Below are positions 11,143 through 22,600 of a stretch of DNA of 64,000 nucleotides, one piece after another (within the stretch, counting starts at the first letter, position 1; the number at the start of each line of letters is the position of its first letter). Source of the DNA: Paratinospora sagittata (Eukaryota; Streptophyta; Magnoliopsida; Ranunculales; Menispermaceae); contig CM069589.1 in NCBI GenBank assembly GCA_035771175.1, positions 25,562,201-25,626,200 of the forward strand, read 5' to 3'. The notes under the pieces are model-generated. The model was not told the origin of the DNA, did not search any database, and saw only the letters and a list, made by a program, of their open reading frames with translations. A program made the position numbers and the translations under genes.

Positions 11143-11377
11143 TGTAATCCCCTGAAAAATTCTAAAAAAAAATAAAAATCTACTTTTCAATTTCAAATGA
11201 AATCCCTGAAAATCCTGAAAATCTAATTTCCAATTCTGAAAAGATTTACATGATCCTGAAAATCCTGAAATCCCTGAAAATTCTGAAAAGATTTACATGA
11301 TCGTCATTAAACCCTAGAATTAACAATACTATGTATAATACCTATCCACCTCAGCCGTCTCGTTCATCTCTTTCACG

Positions 11378-11417
<40 letters not shown>

Positions 11418-11469
11418 ACTCGGAAGAATCTCCTGAGCAGAAGTGACTCTCTGTTGTTGAAACAGAGCG

Positions 11470-12397
11470 ATGGCGGCCGAGAGCTGCAACTCTCGAGCCT
11501 TTTCATGGCTAATAAAATCATGCATGCCAAATCCACACCACGAATCTCGCCGCAAAAATCGCCTTTCTAACTCCGATCTCCGTTAAGATCCCGCTGGAAA
11601 ATAGCCAACATTCCAGCCGAAAAACTAGTACTTTAGCTTCCGATCTTCCAGACGATCTCCTCTTAGAATGTCTTTCTAGAGTTTATTCGTTGTCTCTCTC
11701 CGCCGTTTCTCTCGTCTGTCGGCGATGGTCTCAGCTGATTGATTCTTCAACTTTCTACGATCTCCATCACCGCCTCGGTCATCTCTGAGAAACAGTCTTC
11801 TCGATTACGGTGAGAGATTTTGGCGTCTACTCTGCCAATCACCGTATCGAAGATGAGAGCCGTTCTTGGAATGTTGCTTCTTATTGTGGATTCGAAGCTG
11901 TATCGCGGTTATCGCCGTAGATGTTGGACGGATCGTTCTCGAACGCGCCGTTATCGACGATAGGCCGATGGATTTACAACCTCGGGAGAAACTGTATGGT
12001 TCGGTACGATACGTGGTCAGGTGCGTTATCGACGAGATCGGCGATGATCTTTTCGGGGAAGAAGTTCGCAGTAGCTACTGTCGCTGGAAAAATCTACATC
12101 TGCGTTGGAGCCGCGCGTACGGCGACGGTGGAGGAGTACGATCTTGAGAGCGACACGTGGCGGATAGTGGCAGAGTCGTCTAGGAGACGCTACGGCTGCA
12201 TCGGCGCGTCCGTTGATGGTGTTTTCTTCGTGATCGGAGGGTTGAAGATCGGTAGTAGTAGTAGTAGTAGTCTTACGAATACAAACCGTATTACTGATCA
12301 TCAAGTGTGATATGAATCGCATTTGTACGCGAGTTCGATGGATTTGTACGATGTGAAGGCGAGAGTGTGGTTAAGAAGTCGCACGGTGCCTGGTGGT
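11470..12397 (+). pseudogene. F-box/kelch protein gene fragment
   Basis: Read from ATG 11470 (MAAESCNSRAFSWL...) after a CT-rich leader of the kind found in plant 5'UTRs. An F-box follows near 11645-11760 (LPDDLLLECLSRV, then LSAVSLVCRRWSQLID, STFYDLHHRLGHL). Kelch-type sequence follows at about 12070-12250 (GKIYICVGAARTATVEEYD, then SDTWRIVAESSRRRYGCIG, VDGVFFVIGGLK). F-box/kelch proteins are substrate receptors of SCF ubiquitin ligases. Stops occur at 11563, near 11788, 11920 and 12308, so it is dead. It ends after a VPGGG codon run at about 12395, where the reading passes directly into a different gene. Most of the expected C-terminal kelch repeats are missing. The exact orthologue was not identified. 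Confidence 0.7.
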
Positions 12398-12850
12398 GGT
12401 TTCTGCGAAGGAAGAAGAAGTGAATGGTTATGGTTTGAATGGGAATGGGAGTAGTAGTGATGGTTATGGTTATAATGGATATGTTGAGAGCTCTAATGGT
12501 GGTGCTGGTGTGAGTATGAATGGGAATGGAGCGAGTAACGAGAGTTTGGTGAAGTATAGTAAAGGGAATGGGTCGGTAATGGAGATTGTGGTGGAGGAGG
12601 AATCTGTGTCGGAGTCTAAGGATGGGAGGAAGAAGACTGTGGAAGAGATAGGGCAGGAAGAAGCGTGGTTTAAGAGAGGCGGAAGAGACAAGATCGAGGT
12701 CTCTGTTTCCCAGGTGGTCGTTGGAACAGATTCAAGACCTACTCAACAATACAGAGGACTTTGGAAATATGGGGATTTGTTCTATCCTTCCTCTTTAAGG
12801 CTTGGCTTAACAATCAAAAGTTTGCTTATCGAGGCAAGTAATTCTTCCTT
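12391..12850 (+). pseudogene. ABC1K8: ABC1K8-like atypical kinase gene, first-exon fragment
   Basis: From GTG 12393 the frame gives VVSAKEEEVNGYG, a Gly/Asn/Ser-rich stretch, SLVKYSKGNG, then EEIGQEEAWFKRGG and IEVSVS. A one-base loss near 12708 shifts the frame. In the +1 frame it continues PGGRWNRFK, TYSTIQRTLEIWGFV, then FLFKAWLNNQKFAYRG. I recognise this as the region just after the transit peptide of plant ABC1K8 (OSA1-type, chloroplast envelope ABC1 kinase family). Homology stops at about 12836, where CAAGTAATTC resembles a splice donor, so the piece was probably copied from DNA or unspliced RNA. The kinase domain is absent. Confidence 0.65.
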
Positions 12851-12854
12851 TTGA

Positions 12855-13017
12855 GACATCGTATTAAGCAAGCACACCTATTATATATTATGTTGTATAT
12901 CACACCTTTTCAAAACGCTTCACACATCAGCACACCTTATATATATACCACATATTATATTATACCATGTTATACCATACACATCATTATATCATATCAC
13001 AAGGCATTATAATATGC

Positions 13018-13048
<31 letters not shown>

Positions 13049-13539
13049 CTTGTTTAAACATCCCACCACTATATATATGTATATATATTTCTAGACTCAT
13101 AATTATTCTTATGAGTATTTATATTAACAAACGTAATATACGTGTACAGGTTGAATACTAGGCATAACGAAGAATTTAAGTGATTTGAAATTTAGCGATT
13201 CAGGTGGGGATGATTAGGCCTTCATAATATTTTATTTTGATATATAGATAGGAATGTTAAATTAATTAGGTCTATAATATTATTAGATTGCTTATGCATG
13301 CCTATTGTACATGATTTTAAATATACCATGTCGTGATTGTTAGCCATGATGATGTGTGTCAACATGATTTTTATTCTGACCAAATGATAATTGGATGCAT
13401 GCAATTCATGTGGTAATTGAATTCATTTATAAATTATAATGCCTGATAATGAAACGTATGACTTGGAATATTGACATAGTAACATTCATGCGTGAATACT
13501 ATTATAATTGACTTTGTGACATGATACCATGTGTAGTGG
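12855..13539. other. AT-rich non-coding stretch with TA microsatellite
   Basis: No gene or recognisable element end is seen. It contains CACACATCAGCACACC-like direct repeats, a run of (TA) near 13021-13050 and further TATATA tracts at 12942 and 13070-13088. It probably belongs to the same element as the gene fragments. Confidence 0.5.
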
Positions 13540-14030
13540 CTAAAAATCTATTTTAAGTTTTGAACTGTTTTCACTCAAATCGTTCAGCACTGTTTTAACT
13601 TATATCATTCTTGCTGAAAGTGTAATTTGAGAGATTTCATATCTTGTATATTGTATCAAGGTTGTAACAGTAGTTAGATAAACTACTATGTTGATATTTT
13701 ATATTCAACAAAGTCAGGTCCATCTCACACCCGTAAGTTGAGATAGGTTGGTCTCACGCCTTGAAGCTGAGCAGTGTAATAGTTGTTCTCACACCCGTAA
13801 GTTGAGAAAAGATGTAACGGTTTGATTCTCACCCGTAAGAGATTCTCTTAGTGACAAGGTTAAAATCCTAACTTAGGAGGTTAGGTAGTGGATGTAGGCA
13901 AGTAGCCGAACCACTATAAATTGGTTATGCATATTTGTTTATTTTATGTACTGTATCTCTGCAAGTGTTATTAATTTTAAATTGTCTAAGTATCCAATTC
14001 ACCGCCCTCTTGGACATATCTGGGCCAACA
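13540..14030 (+). mobile_element. 5'-truncated copia LTR (D family)
   Basis: Colinear with the last 530 bp of the LTR at 30981-32888: GAACTGTTTTCACTCAAAT, the CTCACACCCGTAAGTTGAGA repeats (four copies, 13728-13840), GGTTAGGTAGTGGATGTAGG, then GGACATATCTGGGCCAACA at the end. A roughly 30-bp segment is missing after AATTTGAGAG compared with the complete copies. Its end abuts the Athila-2 RT reading frame exactly at the TYAF codons. Confidence 0.85.
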
Positions 14031-14935
14031 CATATGCCTTCAAGAGAATGCTTTTAGGTCTGTGTAATGCTCCAGCCACTTTTCAGTGGTGCATTATGAC
14101 TATTTTTGCAGATATGGTGGAAGAAATCATGGAAGTGTTCATGGATGACTTCTCAGTATTTGGGGCCAATTTTGATACATGCTTGAATAATTTGGCATTG
14201 GTATTGAAGCGTTGTGAGGAGACCAACTTGGTCTTGAATTGGGAAAAGTGTCACTTTATGGTGAAAGAGGGTATAGTTCTAGGCCATCGAGTGTCATCAA
14301 AGGGCCTTGAGGTGGACCGTGCTAAAATAATGGCAATTGAAAAACTTCCTATGCCTAAGTGTGTAAAAGATATAAGGAGCTTCTTGGGACACGCAGGATT
14401 TTATTGAAGGTTCATTAAGGACTTTTCAAAAATTACAAAGCCCATATGCAATCTCTTAGAGAAAGATGTTTCCTTTTGTTTTGATAGTGATTGTGTGAAG
14501 GCATTTGAAGTGTTGAAGAGAGCTTTGATATCAGCCCCTGTCATGGTAGTGCCAGATTGGAAGCTTGACTTTGAAATCATGTGAGATGCCAGTGATTTTG
14601 CCATTGGAGTTGTGCTTGGACAAAGGCATGAGAAAATATTCATAGCCATTTACTATGCCAGCAGAACCTTGGATATGGCTCAACAAAATTATACAACTAT
14701 GGAGAAAGAGTTATTGGCAGTGGTTTATGCATGTGACAAGTTCAGATCATACATCATTGGGTCCAAGGTGGTTGTGTATACAGACCATGCAGCTATCAGA
14801 TACTTGTTTGCCAAGAAAGATGTGAACCCACGATTAATAAGGTGGATCTTACTTTTGCAAGAATTTGATCTTGAGATCTGAGGTAAAAAGGGTAGTGAAA
14901 ATGTAGGGGCTGACCACTTGTCAAGATTGCAATCT
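14031..14935 (+). pseudogene. Athila-2 reverse transcriptase (C-term) and RNase H
   Basis: Starts within RT at TYAFKRMLLGLCNAPATFQ, followed by the catalytic box VFMDDFSVF (FMDD, the Athila form of YxDD) near 14135-14160, then NWEKCHFMVKEGIVLGH and SFLGHAGFY. RNase H follows ([14 protein letters not shown], then [30 protein letters not shown]) and the linker GADHLSRL. In-frame stops at 14404, 14581 and 14878 replace residues normally Arg, Cys and Arg, all explainable by C-to-T or G-to-A changes. The first half of RT is missing because of the upstream junction. Confidence 0.85.
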
Positions 14936-15883
14936 AAAGGCGTGATAGAAGTGGTTCCTATCCAAGAGACGTTCCCAGATGAGAAGCTGTACAATTTGGG
15001 GGTAAAATCCCCATGGTTTGCAGATTTTGTGAATTTTTTAGTGCATGATGTAAGGGCCTATATGTGGGATGAGCCACTTCTCTTCAAGCGGGGTAATGAT
15101 CAGATGATTCGTAGATGTGTGCCTGAGGATGAGATGCAAAACATTCTCCATGAATGTCATTCTTTAACCTATGGAGGGCATTTTGGTCCAAAACAAACAG
15201 CAACAAAAGTGCTTCAATGAGGGTTTTGTTGGCCTACCCTCTTCTGAGATTCCTATGTGTTTGTGAAAACTTGTGATAAATGTCAGCGGTTGGGCACAAT
15301 TTCAAGAAGCCATGAGCTTCCAATGACCAATATTATGGAGATAGAACTTTTTGATGTCTGGGGCAGTGATTTTATGGGCCCTTTCCCACCTTCTTGTGGC
15401 AAGTCGTATATACTTGTAGCGGTGGACTATGTGTCCAAATGGGTTGAGGCGGTGGCTACTCGTACAAATGATGTAAGGGTGGTGCTCACATTTCTTCAAA
15501 AAAACATCTTTAATAGATTTGGCACCCCACGAGCAATCATTAGTGATGAAGGTTCGCATTTTTGTAACAAGCTTTTCGATGCCTTATTGAAAAAATATGG
15601 AGTAAAGCACAAGAGAGCTCTGGGGTACCATCCCCAATCTAATGGGCAAGCTAAGATAACCAACCGCGAGATCAAGAAAATTTTGGAGAAGACAGTGAAT
15701 ACAAGAAGGAAGGATTGGGCACTAACACTTGATGATGCGTTGTGGGCCTACAGAACAGCTTTTAAGACACCTATAGGGATGTCTCCTTACCGCCTTGTAT
15801 TTGGGAAATCATGTCACTTGCCAGTGGAGCTAGAGCACAAGGCATATTGGGTAGTCATGAAATTGAATTTTGAATTGAAATGA
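14936..15883 (+). pseudogene. Athila-2 integrase
   Basis: The N-terminal HHCC zinc-binding part is present (HECHSLTYGGHFG, then CDKCQRLG) but is broken by stops at 15218 and 15246. The catalytic core in the open frame 15257-15883 keeps all three acidic residues: Asp in [13 protein letters not shown], Asp in [10 protein letters not shown], and Glu in [17 protein letters not shown]. The post-core stretch [16 protein letters not shown] is also present. Normal Athila integrases continue with a C-terminal LFNSRLKLFPGKLRSRW segment. Here a stop at 15881 ends the frame just after [16 protein letters not shown], so that tail is lost. Confidence 0.85.
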
Positions 15884-16191
15884 GAGGATATGAAGAAGTC
15901 GGGCTAATGACTTAAAACTAAGCGCTTTATGGGAGGCAACCCATCGGTTTCATCAATTTTGCATGCATTAATTCAATCATTCCTTCTTGACATTCATTTC
16001 ATTTTGGTTGAACATTGATATATTGTGTTCTTACCTTTGTCCAGGTTCTAAAGAGTGGAGCTTTTAAAACTCTTTATTGGCATATGGAAGACAATGCTTG
16101 ATTCAGGTTGGGAGGAGTGAGTAAAAAACAAAAAAAAATTGAAAGCAGCAAAAGGTTGCCTTTGGGCGCTGCAGCGCCAGGGCACAACCCA

Positions 16192-16223
<32 letters not shown>

Positions 16224-16826
16224 TTTTAAAAAAAAAACACATTTCTTCCCTTTTTTCGAACTTCATCGTTTTTTTTTCTCTTCTTTCTGGTCTTTTGAAC
16301 GTAACCCAACGAAACCCTCTTCCTTCCCTTCAATCTCTTTTATTTTTCTTGCATCAATCTTTCAATTTTTCCTATTTTCTCACCATCTTCACTCTCTTCA
16401 ACTCCATTTCAGCCAATTTCTGGAAGAGAAAAAACAAAAATGCGATGGAGCTAAGGCATCACAAAAATTTGGTCTTTTGTTGCCAATCTCTCTCATTGTA
16501 AGTAACTCTTGAGTTTAATTGCACTAAAATCATCATTTTTTAGAGATTTCATTATCATTGAGGATCATAGTTCCTAGTTGGTGGTTTTGCATGAAACGAT
16601 TTGAATTTGCAGTATTGGTGGGGGGACATTGGGTTTGTTCTTGCTGAAAATATTGGGGATTGTTGGGTTGTGAGCAATTGGGTGTTGTATGGAGGCAATT
16701 TGAGCTAGGTTTCTTCTTCGAATCGTGTAGTGGTAGTGTTAAATTACTTCTTGGAGAAATTGTAAGAAATTGATTGTTTGAGTCTTGAATTAGAGTGTGG
16801 TTTTGAAGTGTTGACATATTGTGAGT
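15884..16826 (+). other. Athila-2 spacer between integrase and envelope-position ORF
   Basis: No ORF is supported. It contains the palindrome GGGCGCTGCAGCGCC at 16163-16177, also found in Athila-type LTRs here. A (TA)n run at 16192-16218 is followed by poly-A, and pyrimidine-rich leader-like DNA (CTCTTCC, TTTCTT) spans 16220-16500. Spacing and a downstream intact ORF would suit a spliced subgenomic transcript. The ORF 16108-16512 is low-complexity read-through. Confidence 0.5.
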
Positions 16827-17861
16827 ATGGCACCCAAAAGAACTAGAGCTTCATCCTCTCGGGCATTTGATCAAATCCGTTTCAAAAGCCTTAAAGTTTC
16901 TGAGCATTACAACACTAATGTGATAAAGCGGAGTTTTGTGAAGGAGAGAGGTATTGTTGTGTCTCCGGTAACCAATCCGCAATTGGTTCGCATGATTGCA
17001 TCTAGAAATTGGCAAAACTTTGTGAAATCGCCTCCACCTACGATCCCTTCTGTGGTAAGAGAATTCTATGCGAATACTTTGGAAAGAGGTGGTTTTAAAG
17101 TTTACGTGTGTGGGAGAATGGTATCATTTGATAGGGCAACTATCAATGCATATTTTGGGTTGGCAAATATCAAACTTGATAGGTACTCAAAGTATCTGTC
17201 TGAAAAGGTCAACACTGATGATATTATGAAGACCTTATGTTGCCCAGGGACTCAGTGGAAGTATCCAAGAGACGTGCCTTTCTCATTTCCTAAGAACAGC
17301 CTAGACCGGATTGGTAATGCTTGGTATGCCTTCATGACAGGGAAATCTATTGACGTCGGGCAGGTGACTCAGGATTCGATCATTTACAGTATTAAGCCTG
17401 CTACCACTGACGGTCTCACTCATCCATCATTGATAACCGCATTATGTAGTAACGCAGAGGTGACTTGGAGTTCAGATGAGGAGATGCAACCACCTCGATC
17501 AGTCATTGATGATGGCATCTTGGTGCGATACAAGACTCGAGGTCCTACTGTAGAGATTCCTCCTGGTGGGGGATGTACTGATGGAGCTTTTTCTTCTCGT
17601 CCCCACAGCCACAGCATTCTTCAGTGCCGAAACGCATCTCACAGCTTGAGCATGAAGTTCGAAGTCTTCATCATCATTTTGAACAATTTTGTGAACTACA
17701 CTGTTGACTTCAACTCATCCTTTGTACAGATGTTCAACGCATGCGGCCTCAATGTAGGAGCTAATGCAGTCCAGTTCCCTCCACCACCTCAATTCCGAGA
17801 GCTCCAACCAGATGAAAAACATACGAAGAGGAGGATGACGAGGAGGAGTGAAGCTTTGTAG
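16827..17861 (+). CDS. Athila-2 envelope-position ORF (plant transposon protein type)
   Basis: An uninterrupted ORF of about 344 residues. I start at the ATG at 16827 (MAPKRTRASSSRAFD), because the six bases upstream only offer GTG. The first 70 residues are basic. Residues about 70-230 carry the pattern VVREFYANTL, VYVCGRMVSFDRATINAYFGL and WKYPRDVPFSFPKNSLDRIGNAWYAF. This resembles the domain annotated as putative plant transposon protein in Athila-type elements, in the position called envelope-like. I see no signal peptide. A hydrophobic stretch (FIIILNNFVNYTV) lies near residue 280, and the C-terminus is Lys/Arg-rich (KHTKRRMTRRSEAL). The frame may have shifted near 17575, where codon character changes. 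Function is unknown. It is unusually well kept compared with the broken pol beside it. Confidence 0.7.
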   Translation: MAPKRTRASSSRAFDQIRFKSLKVSEHYNTNVIKRSFVKERGIVVSPVTNPQLVRMIASRNWQNFVKSPPPTIPSVVREFYANTLERGGFKVYVCGRMVSFDRATINAYFGLANIKLDRYSKYLSEKVNTDDIMKTLCCPGTQWKYPRDVPFSFPKNSLDRIGNAWYAFMTGKSIDVGQVTQDSIIYSIKPATTDGLTHPSLITALCSNAEVTWSSDEEMQPPRSVIDDGILVRYKTRGPTVEIPPGGGCTDGAFSSRPHSHSILQCRNASHSLSMKFEVFIIILNNFVNYTVDFNSSFVQMFNACGLNVGANAVQFPPPPQFRELQPDEKHTKRRMTRRSEAL

Positions 17862-18823
17862 GGGAGTTTTCTTTCCACCCTCTCATTTTTTTTTTGTCCT
17901 TTGCATTCCTTATATTATTTAACATTGAGGACAATGTTGAGCTTCAGTTTTGGGAGGTATTTGAACTTGATTAGATTTACATATGGTTAGTCTATGAAGA
18001 GAGAGCTTTGGTGAGGCAGGAACTATAGGAGAATGTAGAGAGTAACTTTAAGTCAGTGTGCTTGACCCAATTCTTGCTAGGCTTAGTTGGAGAGACTTAA
18101 CTATGAGTTTATGGTTGTGACCATTAGACTAGGATTGTGGAAAGTGATTCTCGCTTGTCAATTCATATTATAGATCTCTAGGAATACTAGAACAAGTTTG
18201 ATCACCACTAGAGGCGAAATCTTACCTATTTTTTATTATACCCTAATTCCCCATTTTGAGCCATATAACCGTTTCTTTTGACACCTATGAATTGATAAAC
18301 TTCAGGCCATTTTGTGTGAATTCCCTGTCTTTATACCTATGCATTTTTAAACACTTTAATCATGTTTGGGTGTCATTGTGTCATTCTGTGGGTTGAATAT
18401 GAGAGAATAATAAGGCAAGGAAGATGTTGAAGAAATGAGTTTGTGGAGAATTAAAAAAAGAAAAAAAAAAGTTTTTGGAGAATAAAAGGATGCGGAATAA
18501 GTTGTTATGCTTATGCATGTAAAAGAAATGAGTTTGGGCATATAGTAACAAATGTGAACAAGCAAACAAGAGAAAATGGGAACTTTGTGTGGGTTAAAAA
18601 AAAGGAAATTATCAAAGCTGGGTATACGTGTTGTTGTTGAAGTTTTCATGGTTTAAATGTAATGTTTGGATGTTTGTAAATGATCAAAGTGTTTAGGGTG
18701 CTTGAGACTTAATTTTCCATTTTCCCTACCGTTGAACTTTGGCCTTACATTACAACCTAGGAAAAGACCTATTGATTCTAAATAGCATGCAATTCTACAT
18801 TAGTGGAGAGTGGTGTGAAGCAA
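17862..18823 (+). other. Athila-2 3' untranslated region
   Basis: Non-coding. It carries the family blocks AACATTGAGGACAATGTTGA (17921), TCTCTAGGAATACTAGAACA (18175) and ACATTAGTGGAGAGTGGTG (18799), which also occur on the minus strand in Athila-1. A Lys-rich A-tract region spans 18450-18610. The ORFs on the minus strand here are A/T-bias artefacts. Confidence 0.6.
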
Positions 18824-19681
18824 GGAAGACGGCTAGGGTTTGAAGCGGAGAAGAGCAAGATTGAAGATTATTGAAGAATCTCCAACACTTTCCCTTCCTT
18901 CTACTTGGTTTTTCTAGTTTTAGATTCATGTTCATCATATCATTTCATGCTTTAATGTCTTTATTCATGAACTAAATCCTCTATCTAGAGGTGTAGATCA
19001 ATCAAACTAGAAACTATGTCATGTTCTTAAACTTTTGATCATTCATTCATAGAGTTGTTAGTTTATTTATGTTTTTCTACTCTTAATGTTATTGATCCCT
19101 TGATCATGAATTGATTGATCCTAGACTTGGAAGGCGGCACTCGATAGAGTGTTTTTCGAGTTAGAACATGAGAAGCATAACATGAAATGACCATAGAATC
19201 AATAGATTTATGGCTTTTTATGAAGTCTTAGGGAAAATCATAGAACTTAATTAATTTTTGGGTTTTTGGGTTTTATTGATAGATCGAACTTAATTTCCTA
19301 AGAATATGCTCCAATGCGGCACTCGAGAGAGGGTATTAAAAATCTCAGGATTTTCGACTTATAAACTATAACTCAAATTGATGAATATCGCATATTTTTA
19401 GGCATAGTTGATAGTGAGGAGAGATTGAAGCTCTAGACATTTTACTATATTGATTTTCATCTAAATTCCCATAATTTGCTATTTTTATTATATTTCTTGT
19501 TTAATTTATGTTTTTAGTTTATTAATCATTCAACTTTGATTTTATAAATAAAGTTAGGGTTAGTGAAACAGTGTTTAGTGTGAGTGTCAATCCTATAGTA
19601 CGACAACCCGATATCTCATCGATTTTATATTATAACTTGACACCGTAAGCTTGCGGTTTGCACGCATCACCTACTCCACTA
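18824..19681 (+). repeat. Athila-2 3' LTR with 5' portion deleted
   Basis: Begins abruptly at CAAGGAAGACGGCTAGGGTT, a position about 700 bp inside the related LTR at 26817-28378 (minus strand), so U3 start and PPT are gone. It then matches through the TAAATCCTCTATCTAGAGG motif, two CACTCGAGAGAGG-type motifs (19139, 19319), CGATATCTCATCGATTTTA and the U5 end GACACCGTAAGCTTGCGG. The expected ...CGTAACA end is replaced by the copia LTR junction at about 19681. Confidence 0.75.
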
Positions 19682-22600
19682 CCTGATCACCCACGATCAG
19701 GATTTCTCAATCCACTAAGGGTTAGTCAACTTATGGGCATGACTAGAAGTCGAACAATCTAGTTAACTTGCGGGCGTGACTAGAAGTCGTAATCTAATCA
19801 ACTTGCGGACGTGGCTAGAAGTCGTATAGTAACCAACTTACGAGCATGGTTACAAGCCGTACAAAATGAGGTATAGTCCCAGTTGACTCACAAGTAAACA
19901 AGACATCAAGGTTACAAATGATATGGAGAAATGTTCTAAAACACTCAAATTTTTAGCATACAACCTTGAATGAATAACCTCTACTATTCCAACCGCAATA
20001 TTTCAAATGAAGTGCAATGTTGAAATAGTTGTTTCCAAATACATGGAATCGACTCACAAGATGATAATGTAAGATCAAGAATCGAATATGCACATGTATT
20101 TTCAAATATTGATTCTAAAAATGATATGTGAAGCACAAGAATCAATATGCACAAATGATCAAAACTTATTGATTCAAAATAGATATATGTTTAAGTTCAT
20201 GAATCAAGTAATGATTAATATAATCGATTCAAAACAATATAAGTTTAGCACAAGAATCGATACCAACCAAGACACATGAAACCACTATTCAAGATGTTAC
20301 ACTCATAGCTTAGGATGACGTCATTTTGACTTGTAGAGTATGTGTATATGTATTTGATACTTGATGCATGTCAGTTCAAGTGTTCCCGCATGTTTTTATG
20401 TTGTTTAGAGTGCGCATAAATTTTCAGAATGATTGAAGACCCGTTCGGCGTCAAATCATGTCGAAAATGGTGTTTTAGATCAGTGGAGCTCGCTCCATGG
20501 AAGAAGAAATTTCTGTCACCAATTGCATCAATGGCTTGATCTCCTAGATCCATGGTCCAATTGAGTTGAAATTTTGTCAGCTTATTCTTCTCTGATAGAT
20601 CGTTATTGAACGGTGAAGATCTTAGTCAGAGTTGTCCACTATGAGGTATAAAATTCCAAACACTGTTTCTTGGATTTGCGGATTTTTCTTGCGCAGTTTT
20701 CATCAAACGTTTGGATCTCGCAATCCCACCGTTGGATTGAGCTAAAATTTTACCAAAAAAGTTGGTAACTGACTCATAAAATATTTTATTGGTTAAGATG
20801 ATAAATTGTTGAGTCGTTTGCAAGAAATTGATTATCTAAGTGAAAGTTATTGCAGTAGGAAAACTGTTTCTTTTATTTAAGTTTGGGCCCAATTTTGCAA
20901 CTTAACTTCTATAAAAGCTCTTGGACGTGTTTTCATTCATTTTTACACTTTCAAAAGGGGCAAAAGAGCTTGGAGAAGAGGAAAACAAGTAGAGAAGAGA
21001 AAATGGGAGAAAGGCTAGGGTTTTGGAGCATTTGTGCTAAAAAATCCTCTAAGGTATCATATTCTTACTCATTTTCTTCCTTTAGCTATTGCATTCAAGC
21101 TTTCTTTTGACCTGAGTGTTGGTATGAATCCCGGATTTGTAGGGTTCTAGACCTAGGGTTTGCTTGTTTACGCTATTTTAAGCTTGTATGTGGTATTAAT
21201 GGTCTTCATTGACCTAAAACAACATCTAAGGACTGATTTCCACACATGAATCTCGAATTTGAATGGGGTGGTAAGAGAATGTATGTAGGAGTTAGGTCTT
21301 GCATGTTATATATGAGTGATTAGAGGCTATTGGGAACCCATTGATGGCAAAACCCCCAATTTCTAGGAAGAAATTGGAGGGGTTATGTGTATTTGACCTG
21401 AACCTAGGTTATGGACTTGAGATTTTTCATTCAAGTTGCATGTAATCTATGTAGATTAGATGGGTAAATATGGATGTTTGGTAGTTCAATTTACTGATTT
21501 TGAATGGTAGAAAACCTAGGTGTAGTGTAATTTTGGCCTAGGCCATGAAATTTGGGAATTTTCCATGAATTTGGGGATTTGCCCAAATTTGGGGATTTTG
21601 ACCTAGTCTAAGTCAATTGATGAAATTGACATGGGGATTAGTCTAATTGACCCTAATTATGAATGAATGCATGTATTATGATGGTGGGATCATGGGGATC
21701 AACCTATTACATTCATTTGGGTTAAGTATGGTTTAGTTAGATATTAAGTGGGTTGATTGAGCAATATGGATTAGCTCATGAGTACAACCATTTTAGAGTC
21801 TTAAATTGGCTATTGAATTGGGGTTAATCATGGTGATTTGGCATGCTTGTGGACTGATTTTTTAATACGCAATGAACCTATGTATATCCAAGGATTTTGA
21901 TTGATCAAAGTGACCCAATTAAGCCAATTGGAGGTTAAGGTGCTTAGGAGTGTTTTGGTGGCATCCAAGTGCTTTCTTTGGTCGGATTGGATTGGCTAAA
22001 TCTAGCCAATTGAGTTGTGAGTGTTTCTTTACATTTGGATTCTATATATGTGGCATTGTATTATGTAAAGTGTTTGAATTGATGTAAATGTATTATGCAT
22101 GTTTTAATAGTTCATGAAATGAATTTGAGCATGGTTTAATAGGGTTAGCAATTGGGTTTGGGTCTCCTAGTTTTGATTTTCTTTGAGAAATCTCGTAAGT
22201 CTAGTGGTGATCCCCAATTGTGGACCTGGTAGAGGATTTTATGGATTGTGTATAGATAGGACGGCCTAGGCATAGTACTTATAGTGGTGGGTTGATCCTA
22301 TGGGCTGCACAACCCTAGAAATCCTATTAGAATACGAGTATTGTTTGGTCAGATCGAGCGCTGAGTGTTGTGAACCCAGGCCTTTGATCGCCCGTACTCA
22401 GGAGGTGTTAGGATTGCATTGGCATGTTTAGAAAAATAATATGCATTGTCTTGAGTAATGACTTGATGCATTATATTTGACATGTAGGTAATCTTGTATA
22501 TCACATGTTATTTAAAATTCTTTGATGATCTTGTCTTGTTTCATCTAAATGCATGTATATTGCCACTTGTAGAAAATATTCACTGAGCTTGTTGTAGCTC

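Larger units (their letters stand above)
11143..13539 (+). mobile_element. Gene-fragment-bearing LTR-like element, incomplete
   Basis: It begins at TGTAATCCCCTGAAAAATTC, a start of the kind seen in gypsy LTRs (compare TGTAACACCCCG at 53368), directly after GAAGA in the copia LTR. The first 180 bp hold short CCTGAAAATCCTGAAAATC / GAAAAGATTTACATGAT repeats. The middle carries two fused host gene fragments. From 12855 to 13539 the DNA is AT-rich and non-coding, with a TA microsatellite at about 13021-13050. No terminal repeat or right-hand target duplication can be seen, because a truncated copia LTR follows. Whether this is an LTR with captured genes or another capture vehicle is open. Confidence 0.45.
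14031..19681 (+). mobile_element. Athila-2, 5'-truncated
   Basis: This Ty3/gypsy Athila element lacks its 5' LTR, gag, protease and the first half of RT. Order: RT and RNase H remnant, integrase, long spacer with TA microsatellite (16192-16218), envelope-position ORF, 3'UTR, and an internally deleted 3' LTR. On the right it meets a minus-strand copia LTR near 19681, without a recognisable target duplication. Confidence 0.8.

Noticed and set aside
11351..11536. Minus-strand ORF with long Arg/Glu run
   Set aside because: It is the complement of a CT microsatellite in the F-box gene leader.
12026..12322. Minus-strand ORF overlapping the kelch fragment
   Set aside because: Shadow of the plus-strand kelch sequence; the Thr run comes from an AGT repeat.
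10309..14030. One copia element with LTRs at 10309-11142 and 13540-14030
   Set aside because: The two LTR pieces are in opposite orientation and from different subfamilies.
20883..21110. 75-codon ORF in the solo LTR
   Set aside because: It lies in the LTR leader with no domain and no second copy to test; open length is within chance for the base composition.
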